DNA from: DASXUX01 sp036504595
GTDB taxonomy: Bacteria; Planctomycetota; SZUA-567; H5-PLA8
DNA length: 64,000 bases
Assembly: GCA_036504595.1 (NCBI GenBank)
Contig: DASXUX010000004.1
Location: forward strand, 62,001 to 126,000
Direction of reading: 5' to 3'
Shown piece after piece: positions 34,099-42,073 of the stretch; position 1 is the first letter of the stretch, and each line of letters opens with the position of its first letter. The notes beneath the pieces are model-generated. The model was given only the letters and a program-made list of their open reading frames with translations. It searched no databases and was not told the DNA's origin. The position numbers were made by a program, and so were the translations under genes.

Positions 34099-34797
34099 AT
34101 GGAAACAAACGATCCGCATCTGACACCAAAGAAGAACGGCCCGTGGCGTCGCCGACTGCTTTATGCCGCCGGGACGTTGGCGGTTCTGGGTTTGCTGACG
34201 GCGGGCTACTGCTACTACGCCGGGCTGTTTGGCGACAACTTCCGCGAGGTGTCTCCGGGGAAGTGCTATCGCAGCGGCCAGATGAGCGCCGCCCACTTAG
34301 CTACGCACATCCGGGAGAGCGGCATCAAGTGTGTCATAAACATGCGCGGCGGCTCGGCAAATGATCCGTGGCACGCAGCGGAAGAACGGACGTGCAAAGA
34401 GGCCGGATGCGTTTATCTGTCATTGAGTCTGACGCTCGGCCGCTTGGTGTCGCCGAACGATCTGTCGGCGCTCGTCGCCCAGATCGACGCCGGGCCCTAT
34501 CCGATCCTGCTGCACTGCAAGAGCGGCTCCGACCGCGCCGGCCTGGCCTCGGTCCTGTACCGCGTGTTGAAAGAAAACCAGCCTTTGGATGAGGCACTGT
34601 CGTCGCAGTTGAGCATGCGTTTCGGCCACATGCCGGTCGGCGATGGAACGTCGGTGGACGAACTGTTCAAGCTCTACAAACAGACATCCAACGGTCTGGA
34701 CTTGCGAACGTGGATCCGCGACGTCTATCCCGGCAAGTACCAGGAACTCTATCCGCACCTCAAGCGCTTCGCGACGCAGCCCTCTGATAGTCACTGA
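34099..34797 (+). CDS. Membrane-anchored tyrosine/dual-specificity phosphatase-like protein
   Basis: The 232-residue protein has an N-terminal membrane anchor (residues 19-42). The outer domain holds the phosphatase signature HCKSGSDRAG (Cys140, Arg146) and the upstream segment GKCYRSGQMSAAHLATHIRE, which is typical of bacterial Siw14/DSP-like phosphatases. The catalytic domain would lie on the periplasmic side if the anchor is an uncleaved signal. Substrate is unknown; it could reverse the Wzc-type tyrosine phosphorylation inferred elsewhere in the window, or act on inositol or lipid phosphates. ATG 34099 was chosen; a GTG four codons earlier is possible. Confidence 0.82.
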   Translation: METNDPHLTPKKNGPWRRRLLYAAGTLAVLGLLTAGYCYYAGLFGDNFREVSPGKCYRSGQMSAAHLATHIRESGIKCVINMRGGSANDPWHAAEERTCKEAGCVYLSLSLTLGRLVSPNDLSALVAQIDAGPYPILLHCKSGSDRAGLASVLYRVLKENQPLDEALSSQLSMRFGHMPVGDGTSVDELFKLYKQTSNGLDLRTWIRDVYPGKYQELYPHLKRFATQPSDSH

Positions 34798-34876
34798 TGA
34801 ACAAATCGCGACCTTCGGGACGCCGCCCAGATTGTCGATCTGCATTTTTCAATGGAAATCTGCAAGCAACGGAACA

Positions 34877-34978
34877 GCTTTCAACACAGAGGCACAAAGG
34901 ACGCAGAGTTTCACAGAGGTTCTTATTCTATTCTCTCTTTGTGCTCCTCCGTGTTCTCTGTGGCTCTGTGTTGAAAGC
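34877..34978. repeat. Inverted-arm element (AACACAGAGGCACA words)
   Basis: The left arm 34877-34919 starts GCTTTCAACACAGAGGCACA. The right arm 34935-34978 ends CTGTGTTGAAAGC, giving perfect 13-base tips and imperfect inner pairing of CACAGAG words. It is the longest copy of the CACAGAG type also seen at 17913-17981. Confidence 0.88.
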
Positions 34979-35087
34979 AGTTGAGTAAGCAGTTGGGCCG
35001 AGGTCTGTCTGGAAGATGAACACAATCCAGTAGCACCTATCGCATCCAGCGTGCCATATATATGCTTTCGTGTTTGCAGAAAGCCAT

Positions 35088-35132
35088 CGACTTCTCGGAC
35101 TTCTGGACTTTCTGGACTTCTCGACTCCTCTG
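35088..35132. repeat. GACTTCTGGACTT tandem-word repeat
   Basis: Four CGACTTCT/GGACTTTCT words in a row lie upstream of the MacA-like gene. It belongs with the arms at 31651-31767 and the in-gene copy at 16093-16117. Confidence 0.8.
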
Positions 35133-35205
35133 CTTACACGCAATTCTCTTGACTCGCCATTCCTGAGGTTGTCTGATGGCAACCTAACAACTAGGAGTTC
35201 TTTCC

Positions 35206-36597
35206 GTGGCATCATGGTTTAAGCGCGGGTTCGTCTGCGTGGGGATCGTCGGCGTGCTCTATGGCGCAAAAGTGGCGCTGCTGCCGAAAGCCGACGCGAA
35301 GACCTCGACGGTAAATCGCTGGAAGACCGAAAAGCTCATGCGCGGTGACGTGACGCTTAGCATCACCACCATCGGCACGCTCAACCCGACGCAACTGGTC
35401 TGGGTGGGTTCGCAGGTCTCGGGCAAAGTCCAGCAGGTGCTCAAGAAACCCAACGATCCGGTCAAGAAAGACGAACTGATGGGGTTGCTCGATACGGAAC
35501 TGCTCGAAAGTGACCGGCGCACGGCCGAAGTCCATCTCAGCCAGAGCCAGGGGGCCTTAAGCCTGCTAAGAGTGGAGCGCGCCAACCTTGTTCTGCGAGA
35601 CGCCCGGTTGAAACAGAGCCTGGCCTCGAAGCAGATTGCGGTCGAACGTGCGAAGGCAACGCTGGAACTGGCGAGCAAAAACCGCAAGCGCTACGAAGAC
35701 CTGATCGTGGTCAGCGGCACGTCTCAAACCGAAGTGGACATGCGCGTTCTTGAAGAGGGAAATTGCGAACGCGACATGCGCATGACCGCGATCGAACTCG
35801 AACTGCTCAAGCTCGATCAGCAGCAAGTCGAAAGCGACTACAAGCAAATCGCGGTTCGCGAGGAACTGGCGCAGGCTGACATTGACCAGTCTAGGGCGGC
35901 TTTGGAGCGAGCCAAAACGAACCTGAACTACGCCCGCATCGTCTCGCCGATCGATGGCGTGGTGATGGATCGCGCCATCGAACTGGGGCAAACGCTGGCG
36001 GCAACGTTCCAGACGCCCAACATGTTCCAAATCGCCGCGGACCTGTCCAGCCTGCGCATCGACGCGCAGGTCGATGAGGCCGACGTGGGCAAGATCAAGG
36101 CCGGGCAGGAAGTGACGTTCGAAGTCGATGCCTGGCGTGGTGAGACATTCAAGGGAACCGTGACGCTGGTGCGCTTGCTGGCCAAGAACACGGCCAATCT
36201 CGTGACCTATCCCGTGCAGGTCGAAGCCAGTAACCCCGCCGATCCCGATCACCCGCATGGCAAGTTGCTTCCCGGCATGACCGCATCGCTGAAGTTCGTG
36301 GTCGCCAAGCGCCCCGGGGTGCTGCTGCTGCCCGGCACCGCGCTGCGCTTTGTGCCGCCGCCGGACGTCGCACCCAAGGTGACCGATACGGGTGAGACAA
36401 AAACCGAGAAACAGCCGGGCACGCGCGGAACCGTGTTTGTGACGGACAAGCTGGGCGTTCTTCAGCGGCGTGTGATTCGAGTTGGCGATAGCGATGGCGA
36501 AAAGTTTGAATTGCTGACCGGCGACCTGAAAGAAGGCGACGAAGTCGTCGTCGGCGCCAACGAGGGCGCGGCAAAAGCGTTCTTTGAGATGCATTAG
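35206..36597 (+). CDS. MacA-like periplasmic adaptor (HlyD family)
   Basis: The 463-residue membrane-fusion protein of a tripartite export system has one N-terminal membrane segment, then a biotinyl-lipoyl-like half (LNPTQLVWVGSQVSGKVQQV), a long coiled-coil hairpin (about 105-230), and the second lipoyl half (ARIVSPIDGVVMDRAIELGQTLAA). A beta-barrel and membrane-proximal domain follow. The start is GTG with AGGAG upstream. The MacB-type ATPase and permease follow at once, so this is an operon; the outer-membrane partner (TolC) is not nearby. Confidence 0.92.
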   Translation: MASWFKRGFVCVGIVGVLYGAKVALLPKADAKTSTVNRWKTEKLMRGDVTLSITTIGTLNPTQLVWVGSQVSGKVQQVLKKPNDPVKKDELMGLLDTELLESDRRTAEVHLSQSQGALSLLRVERANLVLRDARLKQSLASKQIAVERAKATLELASKNRKRYEDLIVVSGTSQTEVDMRVLEEGNCERDMRMTAIELELLKLDQQQVESDYKQIAVREELAQADIDQSRAALERAKTNLNYARIVSPIDGVVMDRAIELGQTLAATFQTPNMFQIAADLSSLRIDAQVDEADVGKIKAGQEVTFEVDAWRGETFKGTVTLVRLLAKNTANLVTYPVQVEASNPADPDHPHGKLLPGMTASLKFVVAKRPGVLLLPGTALRFVPPPDVAPKVTDTGETKTEKQPGTRGTVFVTDKLGVLQRRVIRVGDSDGEKFELLTGDLKEGDEVVVGANEGAAKAFFEMH

Positions 36598-36599
36598 TA

Positions 36600-36620
36600 G
36601 CGCAATCATCCTGGATTGCG
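36600..36620. repeat. GCGCAATC palindrome, copy 2
   Basis: GCGCAATC and GATTGCG flank a six-base spacer immediately after the MacA-like stop codon. Confidence 0.6.
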
Positions 36621-36644
36621 TCGATGAATAGTGAGTGGTGATTG

Positions 36645-37574
36645 GTGAGTGGTGAAACGGGCGTAAACACTGTGCCGCAGGCGTTGACGCCTGCTCCTGC
36701 CGCCGCCGGCGCAATCCGGGAGGATTGCGCCACGATTTCCGCTGAACATCTCGTTAAGAACTATGGCCAAGGCGACAGCGTGGTTCGCGCCCTGCGGGAC
36801 GTGAGCTTCAGCATTGCGCGCGGTGAGTTCGTTGCGGTGATGGGCGCCTCGGGCTCCGGCAAATCCACGCTCATGAACATTCTGGGCTGTCTCGACCGTC
36901 CCACAGAGGGGCGCTATGTGCTTGAGGGGCGAAACATTTCCTCGGAAAGCCGCAAGAGCCTGGCTCGGCTGCGTTTGGCTACACTGGGCTTTGTCTTCCA
37001 GAGTTTCCAGCTTCTGCCGCGATTGACGACGCAGGAAAACGTGGAACTGCCGCTTCACTACGCCAAAGGCGTCTCCGGCCGGGAACGCCGCGAGCGCGCA
37101 AGCGCTGTGCTGGAGCAGGTCGAACTGGGCGCAAAGGCAAAGCGGCGGCCGACGGAACTGTCTGGCGGACAGCAGCAGCGCGTCGCAATCGCTCGCGCGC
37201 TGGTCAACCGGCCGAAGATTCTGCTCGCCGATGAACCGACCGGAAATCTGGACACGCGTACCGGGCTGGAGATTCTTTCCCTGCTGCAAAAGCTGAATCG
37301 CGAGGGCCTGACGATCGTTCTTGTCACGCACGAAATGGACGTGGCGGCGTGCGCGGGCAGAAGGCTGCTGCTGCGCGATGGACACTTGACCGGCGACCTG
37401 CGCCACACGCCTGTGGACGCGCGCCAGCAGCTTCTGGCGCTGCCCAAGGAGGATGAAGCCCCCGTCCTTGTACCGCCGGCCTCTTCCGGTTCCCCTCTCC
37501 CCTGCGAGGTAGCGCCGGCCTCCGTGCCGGCCGGCAGCGGCCTTTCCACTCCAGATCCGCAGGTGCTCAAATGA
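36645..37574 (+). CDS. MacB-type ABC transporter ATPase
   Basis: This is the ATPase of a MacAB/LolD-like exporter, with Walker A GASGSGKS, the MacB-style GFVFQSFQLLPRLTTQENVELPL, signature LSGGQQQRVAIARAL and Walker B ILLADEPTGNLDT. Conservation begins at ISAEHLVKNYG, about 32 residues in. The first 30 codons come from repeat sequence (GTGAGTGGTG words, a GCAGGCGT/ACGCCTGC hairpin and a GCGCAATC palindrome) and no ATG is available, so the true start (GTG 36645 or 36672, or an ATT) is unclear. The last 45 residues (PPASSGSPLPCEVAPASVPAG) also contain repeat-derived sequence and exceed normal length. It overlaps the permease by ATGA. Confidence 0.88.
   Translation: MSGETGVNTVPQALTPAPAAAGAIREDCATISAEHLVKNYGQGDSVVRALRDVSFSIARGEFVAVMGASGSGKSTLMNILGCLDRPTEGRYVLEGRNISSESRKSLARLRLATLGFVFQSFQLLPRLTTQENVELPLHYAKGVSGRERRERASAVLEQVELGAKAKRRPTELSGGQQQRVAIARALVNRPKILLADEPTGNLDTRTGLEILSLLQKLNREGLTIVLVTHEMDVAACAGRRLLLRDGHLTGDLRHTPVDARQQLLALPKEDEAPVLVPPASSGSPLPCEVAPASVPAGSGLSTPDPQVLK
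36709..36730. repeat. GCGCAATC palindrome, copy 3 (inside MacB-type ATPase frame)
   Basis: GCGCAATC and GATTGCGC flank six bases. It is translated as part of the N-terminal extension of the ATPase. Confidence 0.65.
37508..37536 (+). repeat. GGTAGCGCC-type repeat inside the MacB-type ATPase gene
   Basis: GGTAGCGCCGGCCTCCGTGC and then GGCCGGCAG. It encodes VAPASVPAG near the C-terminus, in an extension beyond the conserved ATPase. It is related to copies at 2527, 49961 and 60602. Confidence 0.75.
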
Positions 37575-38776
37575 TGGCACCGCTGCGACTGGCGTTTCAG
37601 GCGTTGGCCGCGAACAAGCTCCGCTCGGCGCTGACGATGCTGGGCAACATCATCGGCGTGACCTGTGTTGTGGCGCTGATCAACATCGGCATCAGCGGGC
37701 GGGAGCGGATTCAGAACGAGCTGAGTTCGGTCGGGCAGAACCTCGTCTTCGTCCATCCGCGCTACAATGCGGAAGCGGAAAACCCGCGCGAGCGCTGGCG
37801 GCCGCTCGAATACGCCGACGTCAAGGCCATTCAGGATCGCTGCCCCACCGTCGCCGAGCTTTCGCCGCTGCTGGGCGCGGGCGGGAAAGTTGGTTGGGGC
37901 AATCAGCACGTCGAATCGCAGGTGGTCGGCGTGTGGCCGGAATTCCTTTCCATCCGTGGCTATAAGATTTCCGAGGGGCATTGCTTCACGATGGCCGACG
38001 TCTCTGGCGCAAGCAAGGTGTGCGTCATCGGAAAGACGATCGCAGACAAGCTCTTTGGCGGTCTGGACCCGCTTGGGCAAAGCCTGCGCATCAATTCGCA
38101 GCAGCTCACCGTGATCGGCGTGATGGCTGAGAAAGGCACGTTTCTCAACGGGGAGGACCAAGACAAGCTCGTCCTTGCTCCGTTCGGGACGGTGCAGCAA
38201 TACCTGAGCGGCTGGCGGCGCGTGGATGTGATCTTCGTGGCCGCTCGCAGCCGCGAAGAGATTCCAAAGATGAAGGAGGAAGTGCGCGCGGCGATCCGGC
38301 AGAGCCACAAGCTGGCCGCGAACAAGCCCGACGACGTCGAGGTCGCCGATCTGGGCGAGATCGCCAAAATGGTGGACCGCGTGATCTACTCGGCGACGGC
38401 GCTGCTCGCAGCCATCGCGCTTATTTCTCTGTTGGTCGGCGGGATCGGCATCATGAATATCATGATCGTCTCCGTGACCGAGCGCACGCGCGAGATCGGT
38501 CTGCGCATGGCCGTGGGCGCGCCAGAGCTTTCCATTCTGCTGCAATTCCTGGTTGAGGCAGTCGTGTTGAGCAGTTGCGGCGGGATGGTGGGCGTGGGCT
38601 GCGGCGTGGGGTTGTCGGCGCTGGCGAGTTTGTTGCTGAAATGGCCGATGACGCTGAGCATTTTCTCGGTCATCGTTGCGGTGGTCTTCTCGGCGGCGAT
38701 CGGCATCTTCTTCGGGTTGTACCCCGCCTGGCGCGCGTCGAAGCTGGACCCGATCGTGGCGCTGCGGCACGAGTGA
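37571..38776 (+). CDS. MacB-type ABC transporter permease
   Basis: The 401-residue FtsX/MacB permease has an N-terminal helix after MMAPLRLAFQALAANKLRSALTMLG, a large periplasmic MacB-PCD domain (about 45-265), then three helices (LLAAIALISLLVGGIGIMNI, then a pair near the C-terminus). The conserved segment SVTERTREIGLRMAVGA and the ending YPAWRASKLDPIVALRHE are classic. It overlaps the ATPase gene by ATGA. Together with the MacA-like gene it forms an exporter of unknown cargo (lipoprotein, peptide or siderophore-like). Confidence 0.94.
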   Translation: MMAPLRLAFQALAANKLRSALTMLGNIIGVTCVVALINIGISGRERIQNELSSVGQNLVFVHPRYNAEAENPRERWRPLEYADVKAIQDRCPTVAELSPLLGAGGKVGWGNQHVESQVVGVWPEFLSIRGYKISEGHCFTMADVSGASKVCVIGKTIADKLFGGLDPLGQSLRINSQQLTVIGVMAEKGTFLNGEDQDKLVLAPFGTVQQYLSGWRRVDVIFVAARSREEIPKMKEEVRAAIRQSHKLAANKPDDVEVADLGEIAKMVDRVIYSATALLAAIALISLLVGGIGIMNIMIVSVTERTREIGLRMAVGAPELSILLQFLVEAVVLSSCGGMVGVGCGVGLSALASLLLKWPMTLSIFSVIVAVVFSAAIGIFFGLYPAWRASKLDPIVALRHE

Positions 38777-38976
38777 CGGAAGTCTTGAGGCCTAATTCCT
38801 GAAAAGGCATGTTACGGCGGCCAAATTGAATATGTAGCCGGCGCGTGTCGTCATAGTGAACGCGGAATGAAAGTCTGGAGTCTGAGGACTTCTTCGCCGA
38901 TAACCTTACGTGACAGAAGCGAGTCATGGGCTATGCTGTTCATTAAGCGGTGGGGGAATGGAAAAGGAGGCAGATC

Positions 38977-39360
38977 ATGCGTTACTTCGCGGCACTGTTG
39001 TTGATCGGGCTGTTTGCATCGCCAAAAGCGTTTGCGCTGGGCATAGACGTAGGGCCGGTGCACATTCACGGCACGAAGGTCAAGGTCGGTGAAGAGATCA
39101 ACCTGTGGATCGTGGTGGACAAGGTCAAGACCGAAGACGACGACGGGAAGGACAAGCCGAAGATCATCAAAAAGATCGTCGGTCACCGTAAAGGCGACAC
39201 GGATGATAAGTTCGATATCAAAGTCGTCGCCGACGAGCTCAACGACAAGAGCAAGCAGGTCTTGGCGAAGGTCAAAGAAGACGAGAAGTATCGCATGCAG
39301 CTTAAGAAGCTAGACGACGACTGGAAGCTGCTGAAGATTCGGATGGAAGAAGAAGACTAG
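38977..39360 (+). CDS. Small secreted charged protein, unknown
   Basis: The 127-residue protein starts at ATG 38977 with AAAAGGAGG upstream. A signal peptide ends near ASPKAFA. The mature part begins LGIDVGPVHIHGTKVKVGEE and is very rich in Lys, Asp and Glu (KVKTEDDDGKDKPKIIKKIV). No family is recognised. It is followed by a strong terminator, so it is a single-gene unit. Confidence 0.75.
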   Translation: MRYFAALLLIGLFASPKAFALGIDVGPVHIHGTKVKVGEEINLWIVVDKVKTEDDDGKDKPKIIKKIVGHRKGDTDDKFDIKVVADELNDKSKQVLAKVKEDEKYRMQLKKLDDDWKLLKIRMEEED

Positions 39361-39387
39361 CCTTCTCATCGGGCCAAAGCGGGACTT

Positions 39388-39418
39388 GGCGGCACGTGTG
39401 CCGCCATTTTTTATTTTT
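39388..39418 (+). terminator. Intrinsic terminator after the small secreted protein gene
   Basis: The perfect stem GGCGGCAC/GTGCCGCC (39388-39405) is followed by ATTTTTTATTTTT. Confidence 0.9.
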
Positions 39419-39477
39419 GTGACGCACCCGCAAGACTGAAGCGTCCAAAACGTTGAAGCAGTGTCTGGAGGCGCGCT

Positions 39478-40482
39478 ATGTTTCGCATCGTTCTGGCTAT
39501 CGCGGCAATCGGGCTGGTCTGCGCAAGCGCTGGGGAAACGGCTGCACCCGCGCCAGAACGCGCCAAAGCCATGCGGTTTGGTCCCAATGATGTGGAAGTG
39601 CGCCTGAGCGATGGCTCGGTGATACGTGGCGAACTGCTTAGCCTCCCATCCATTGATCTAAAAACCAGTTATGGGATGCTCAGCTTCCCCACAAACAGCC
39701 TCCTGACCGTGGAATGCGCTTCTCGCATGAGCGCCGTCGAAAGCACCGCTGCCGCAGCCGTGCTCAAAGATCTGGACAACGATGACTTCGGCGTTCGCAC
39801 AGCCGCTCAGCGGCGCCTGGAGGAACTCGGCCCGCAAGCGGTGTCCGCGTTGAAAGACGCCCACGCCCGCGCGTCCGCCGAATCGAAAGCGCGCATTGAC
39901 GCCGTGCTGAAGAAACTCGACGCCGCCGGCGCGCGTAAAGTCCGCGTCAAAGACACCGTCAAAGCCGAGGAATTCGAGGCTCAGGGGACGCTGCAATTGC
40001 CGGCGGTGGCGCTGAAGAGCAAGCTTGGCGACCTGCGCATCAAAGTGGAAGACATCGAGATGATCCGCTGGCTGGCGCGTGGTGCGCAAAAGAGCCTCGA
40101 CCTGGATCCGGCCAACGGCCTGAAGGATTGGCTCGACACGACAGTGGATGCCGTTGCGGGAATACCGATGACGGTGACCGCGGCCGGTTCGGTCAGCCTG
40201 TTCAACCAGGAGTTCACCGCGTCCGGAAACCCAAACATGGGCAACGGGAACAAGCCGTATGTTCCTGGAACACTGATCGGGAAGCTGGGTGCTAATGGAC
40301 AGCCGTTCGTGATAGGCATCGGGAAGAAGTGGATGCCTGAGAGCAGCGAGCGCTTTTTTGTCAGAATCTTCTGGCCCGAACAGATGATGAACGGCGACGA
40401 CATGAATCCCACCGGACATTTCAGCATCACGATCGGCACAGGGATCTGGTCGGACCAGCTCGCTCTTCCGCAGGCGCCGTAG
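39478..40482 (+). CDS. Secreted protein with LecA (PA-IL)-like lectin domain
   Basis: The 334-residue protein has a signal peptide (MFRIVLAIAAIGLVCASAG). Residues about 40-85 look like a small beta domain (DVEVRLSDGSVIRGELLSLP, repeated as GTLQLPAVALKSKLGDLRIK at 165-185), with a HEAT-like helical stretch between. The C-terminal ~120 residues (VTAAGSVSLFNQEF, GTLIGKLGANGQPFVIGIGK, RFFVRIFWPEQMMNGDDMNPTGHFSITIG) follow the PA-IL galactose-binding lectin pattern, in which the loop between the last strands binds calcium and sugar. Sugar binding at the cell surface is inferred. GGAGGCGCGCT precedes the ATG. Confidence 0.75.
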   Translation: MFRIVLAIAAIGLVCASAGETAAPAPERAKAMRFGPNDVEVRLSDGSVIRGELLSLPSIDLKTSYGMLSFPTNSLLTVECASRMSAVESTAAAAVLKDLDNDDFGVRTAAQRRLEELGPQAVSALKDAHARASAESKARIDAVLKKLDAAGARKVRVKDTVKAEEFEAQGTLQLPAVALKSKLGDLRIKVEDIEMIRWLARGAQKSLDLDPANGLKDWLDTTVDAVAGIPMTVTAAGSVSLFNQEFTASGNPNMGNGNKPYVPGTLIGKLGANGQPFVIGIGKKWMPESSERFFVRIFWPEQMMNGDDMNPTGHFSITIGTGIWSDQLALPQAP

Positions 40483-40483
40483 A

Positions 40484-41830
40484 CTACTTTGCCAGCAGCT
40501 TCTTTGCGCGGTCGAGCAGGACGGCGCCGATGATGATCGCGCCGAGCACGACTTTCTGCATGTGCGTGTTCACGCTCGTCAGGTTCATGCCGTTCTGCAC
40601 AACTGCAATAATGAAACCGCCGATGAGCGTGCCGAAGATCTTGCCCTCGCCGCCGCTCAGACTGGTGCCGCCGACCACCACCGCCGCAATCACATTCAAC
40701 TCGTAGGCCGCACCGTATTGAGGCGAAGCGCTTTTGAATTGAGACGCCATCAGAATGCCGCCCAATCCAGCCGCCAATCCCGAGATGGTATAGGCAAACA
40801 GCAGCACCGCGTTCACTCGCACGCCCGCGAGCCGGGCCGCTTCGCTGTTGCCGCCAACCGCGTAGATGTAACGGCCCAGAGTGGTCCGCGACATCAGCAC
40901 GTGCGCCGCGGCGTAGATCAGCAGCATCAGCACGACGGCATGCGGCAGCGAGAAGAAGCCGCGGCCGACGCCAAGCCATGTGTACGAGTCCGGAATGGCG
41001 TTGATCGAGTTGCTGTTTGATAAAATGTACGCCAGCCCACTCGCAATAAGCATCATGCCCAGTGTCGCAATAAAGGCCGGCAGCTTGAAGATCGCCACAA
41101 GAACGCCCGAGCAGAAACCAACAATGCCGCACGCGATGATCCCGGCCGCGCTGCACAGTATCAGCGTGCCGGCACTGGCCTGCTCACCGCCGCCGAAATC
41201 ACGGATCAGCAGTGCCGCAAGCACCGCCGCCAGAGCGATCAGGCTGCCGACTGACAGATCGATGCCGCCTGTGATGATCACCATCGTCATCCCGACGGCG
41301 ATGATCGCCACGATCACAATCTGGTTGGCCACGTTCAGGATGTTTTCGCTCTTCAGAAATGTCGGCCAGCGGTAGCTCGGCGCGCACCGGACCTCAACCT
41401 TTCCGAACTGCGGAAACTTCTCCGACAGGTTCTCGAAGACCGTCCACGCGGCGCACTCGGTGGTGGTGGCGATCAGCGGCAACGGCGCGCCTGTTTCGGA
41501 GATGCGTTTGAGTTCCACACGTGCCGCGCGCGGATCGCCGAGTACTTTCCCTGCCACCGTATACCCGCCGCCTTTCAACTCGGCCTCCAACGTGTCCGCG
41601 AACAGGCGATCCTCGTCGGTCGTCTTGGCCACGATCAGCACGTTGGAATTCTTGTGCAGCGAGTTCTTCACCCAGCCGGCCAGTGAGCGTGCCGCCGCTT
41701 CGCCGCGCGGCTGCTGCTCCTTCAGCGTGGCCCAGGAGTAATAGGCGCACAGCAGGGCCAGCACACCGGCCATTCCGTAGTGCGTTAGAAAGCGGCTGGC
41801 TACACCGCGAAGTTCAGTCGAGCGTGACAT
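40484..41830 (-). CDS. RbsC-like sugar ABC permease with extracytoplasmic insertion
   Basis: The 448-residue protein is well over the usual 320-340 for RbsC/XylH-type permeases. The core is canonical: MTMVIITGGIDLSVGS, FKLPAFIATLGMM, LGRYIYAVGGNSEAARLAGVRV, NVIAAVVVGGTSLSGGEGKIFGTLIGG. Between the first helix (about 20-35) and the second (from about 160) lies a soluble stretch of about 115 residues with a Rossmann-like beginning (NVLIVAKTTDEDRLFADTLEAEL). No ATPase or binding protein gene is next to it, so it is an orphan subunit. It is divergent from the FHA regulator gene. ATG 41830 was chosen. Confidence 0.85.
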   Translation of the reverse strand: MSRSTELRGVASRFLTHYGMAGVLALLCAYYSWATLKEQQPRGEAAARSLAGWVKNSLHKNSNVLIVAKTTDEDRLFADTLEAELKGGGYTVAGKVLGDPRAARVELKRISETGAPLPLIATTTECAAWTVFENLSEKFPQFGKVEVRCAPSYRWPTFLKSENILNVANQIVIVAIIAVGMTMVIITGGIDLSVGSLIALAAVLAALLIRDFGGGEQASAGTLILCSAAGIIACGIVGFCSGVLVAIFKLPAFIATLGMMLIASGLAYILSNSNSINAIPDSYTWLGVGRGFFSLPHAVVLMLLIYAAAHVLMSRTTLGRYIYAVGGNSEAARLAGVRVNAVLLFAYTISGLAAGLGGILMASQFKSASPQYGAAYELNVIAAVVVGGTSLSGGEGKIFGTLIGGFIIAVVQNGMNLTSVNTHMQKVVLGAIIIGAVLLDRAKKLLAK

Positions 41831-42073
41831 GGTAGCGCAGAACGTAGCGGACCCGGCAAGGCAGTTCAACCACTGATCCGGTTCTCCTCGCCCCCGCTAA
41901 GGAGAAGGCTTGGGCTTTGCGGCAGCCCCGCGACTTCGCGACCCTGCCGCGTATCCTTGACAGTGCTGGGGAAACTCTGACACTGGTAGCGGCAGCCGTA
42001 TCAGTGCGGACGAGGGCGGCGTGAGACGCCGCGCCGCCAACCCGTGGCACCACACATTGGAGCGAGAATAAGC

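Noticed and set aside
37058..38770. 570-codon minus-strand frame opposite the MacB-type genes
   Set aside because: It is a shadow of two well-supported genes and is rich in His/Arg/Gln with no motif.
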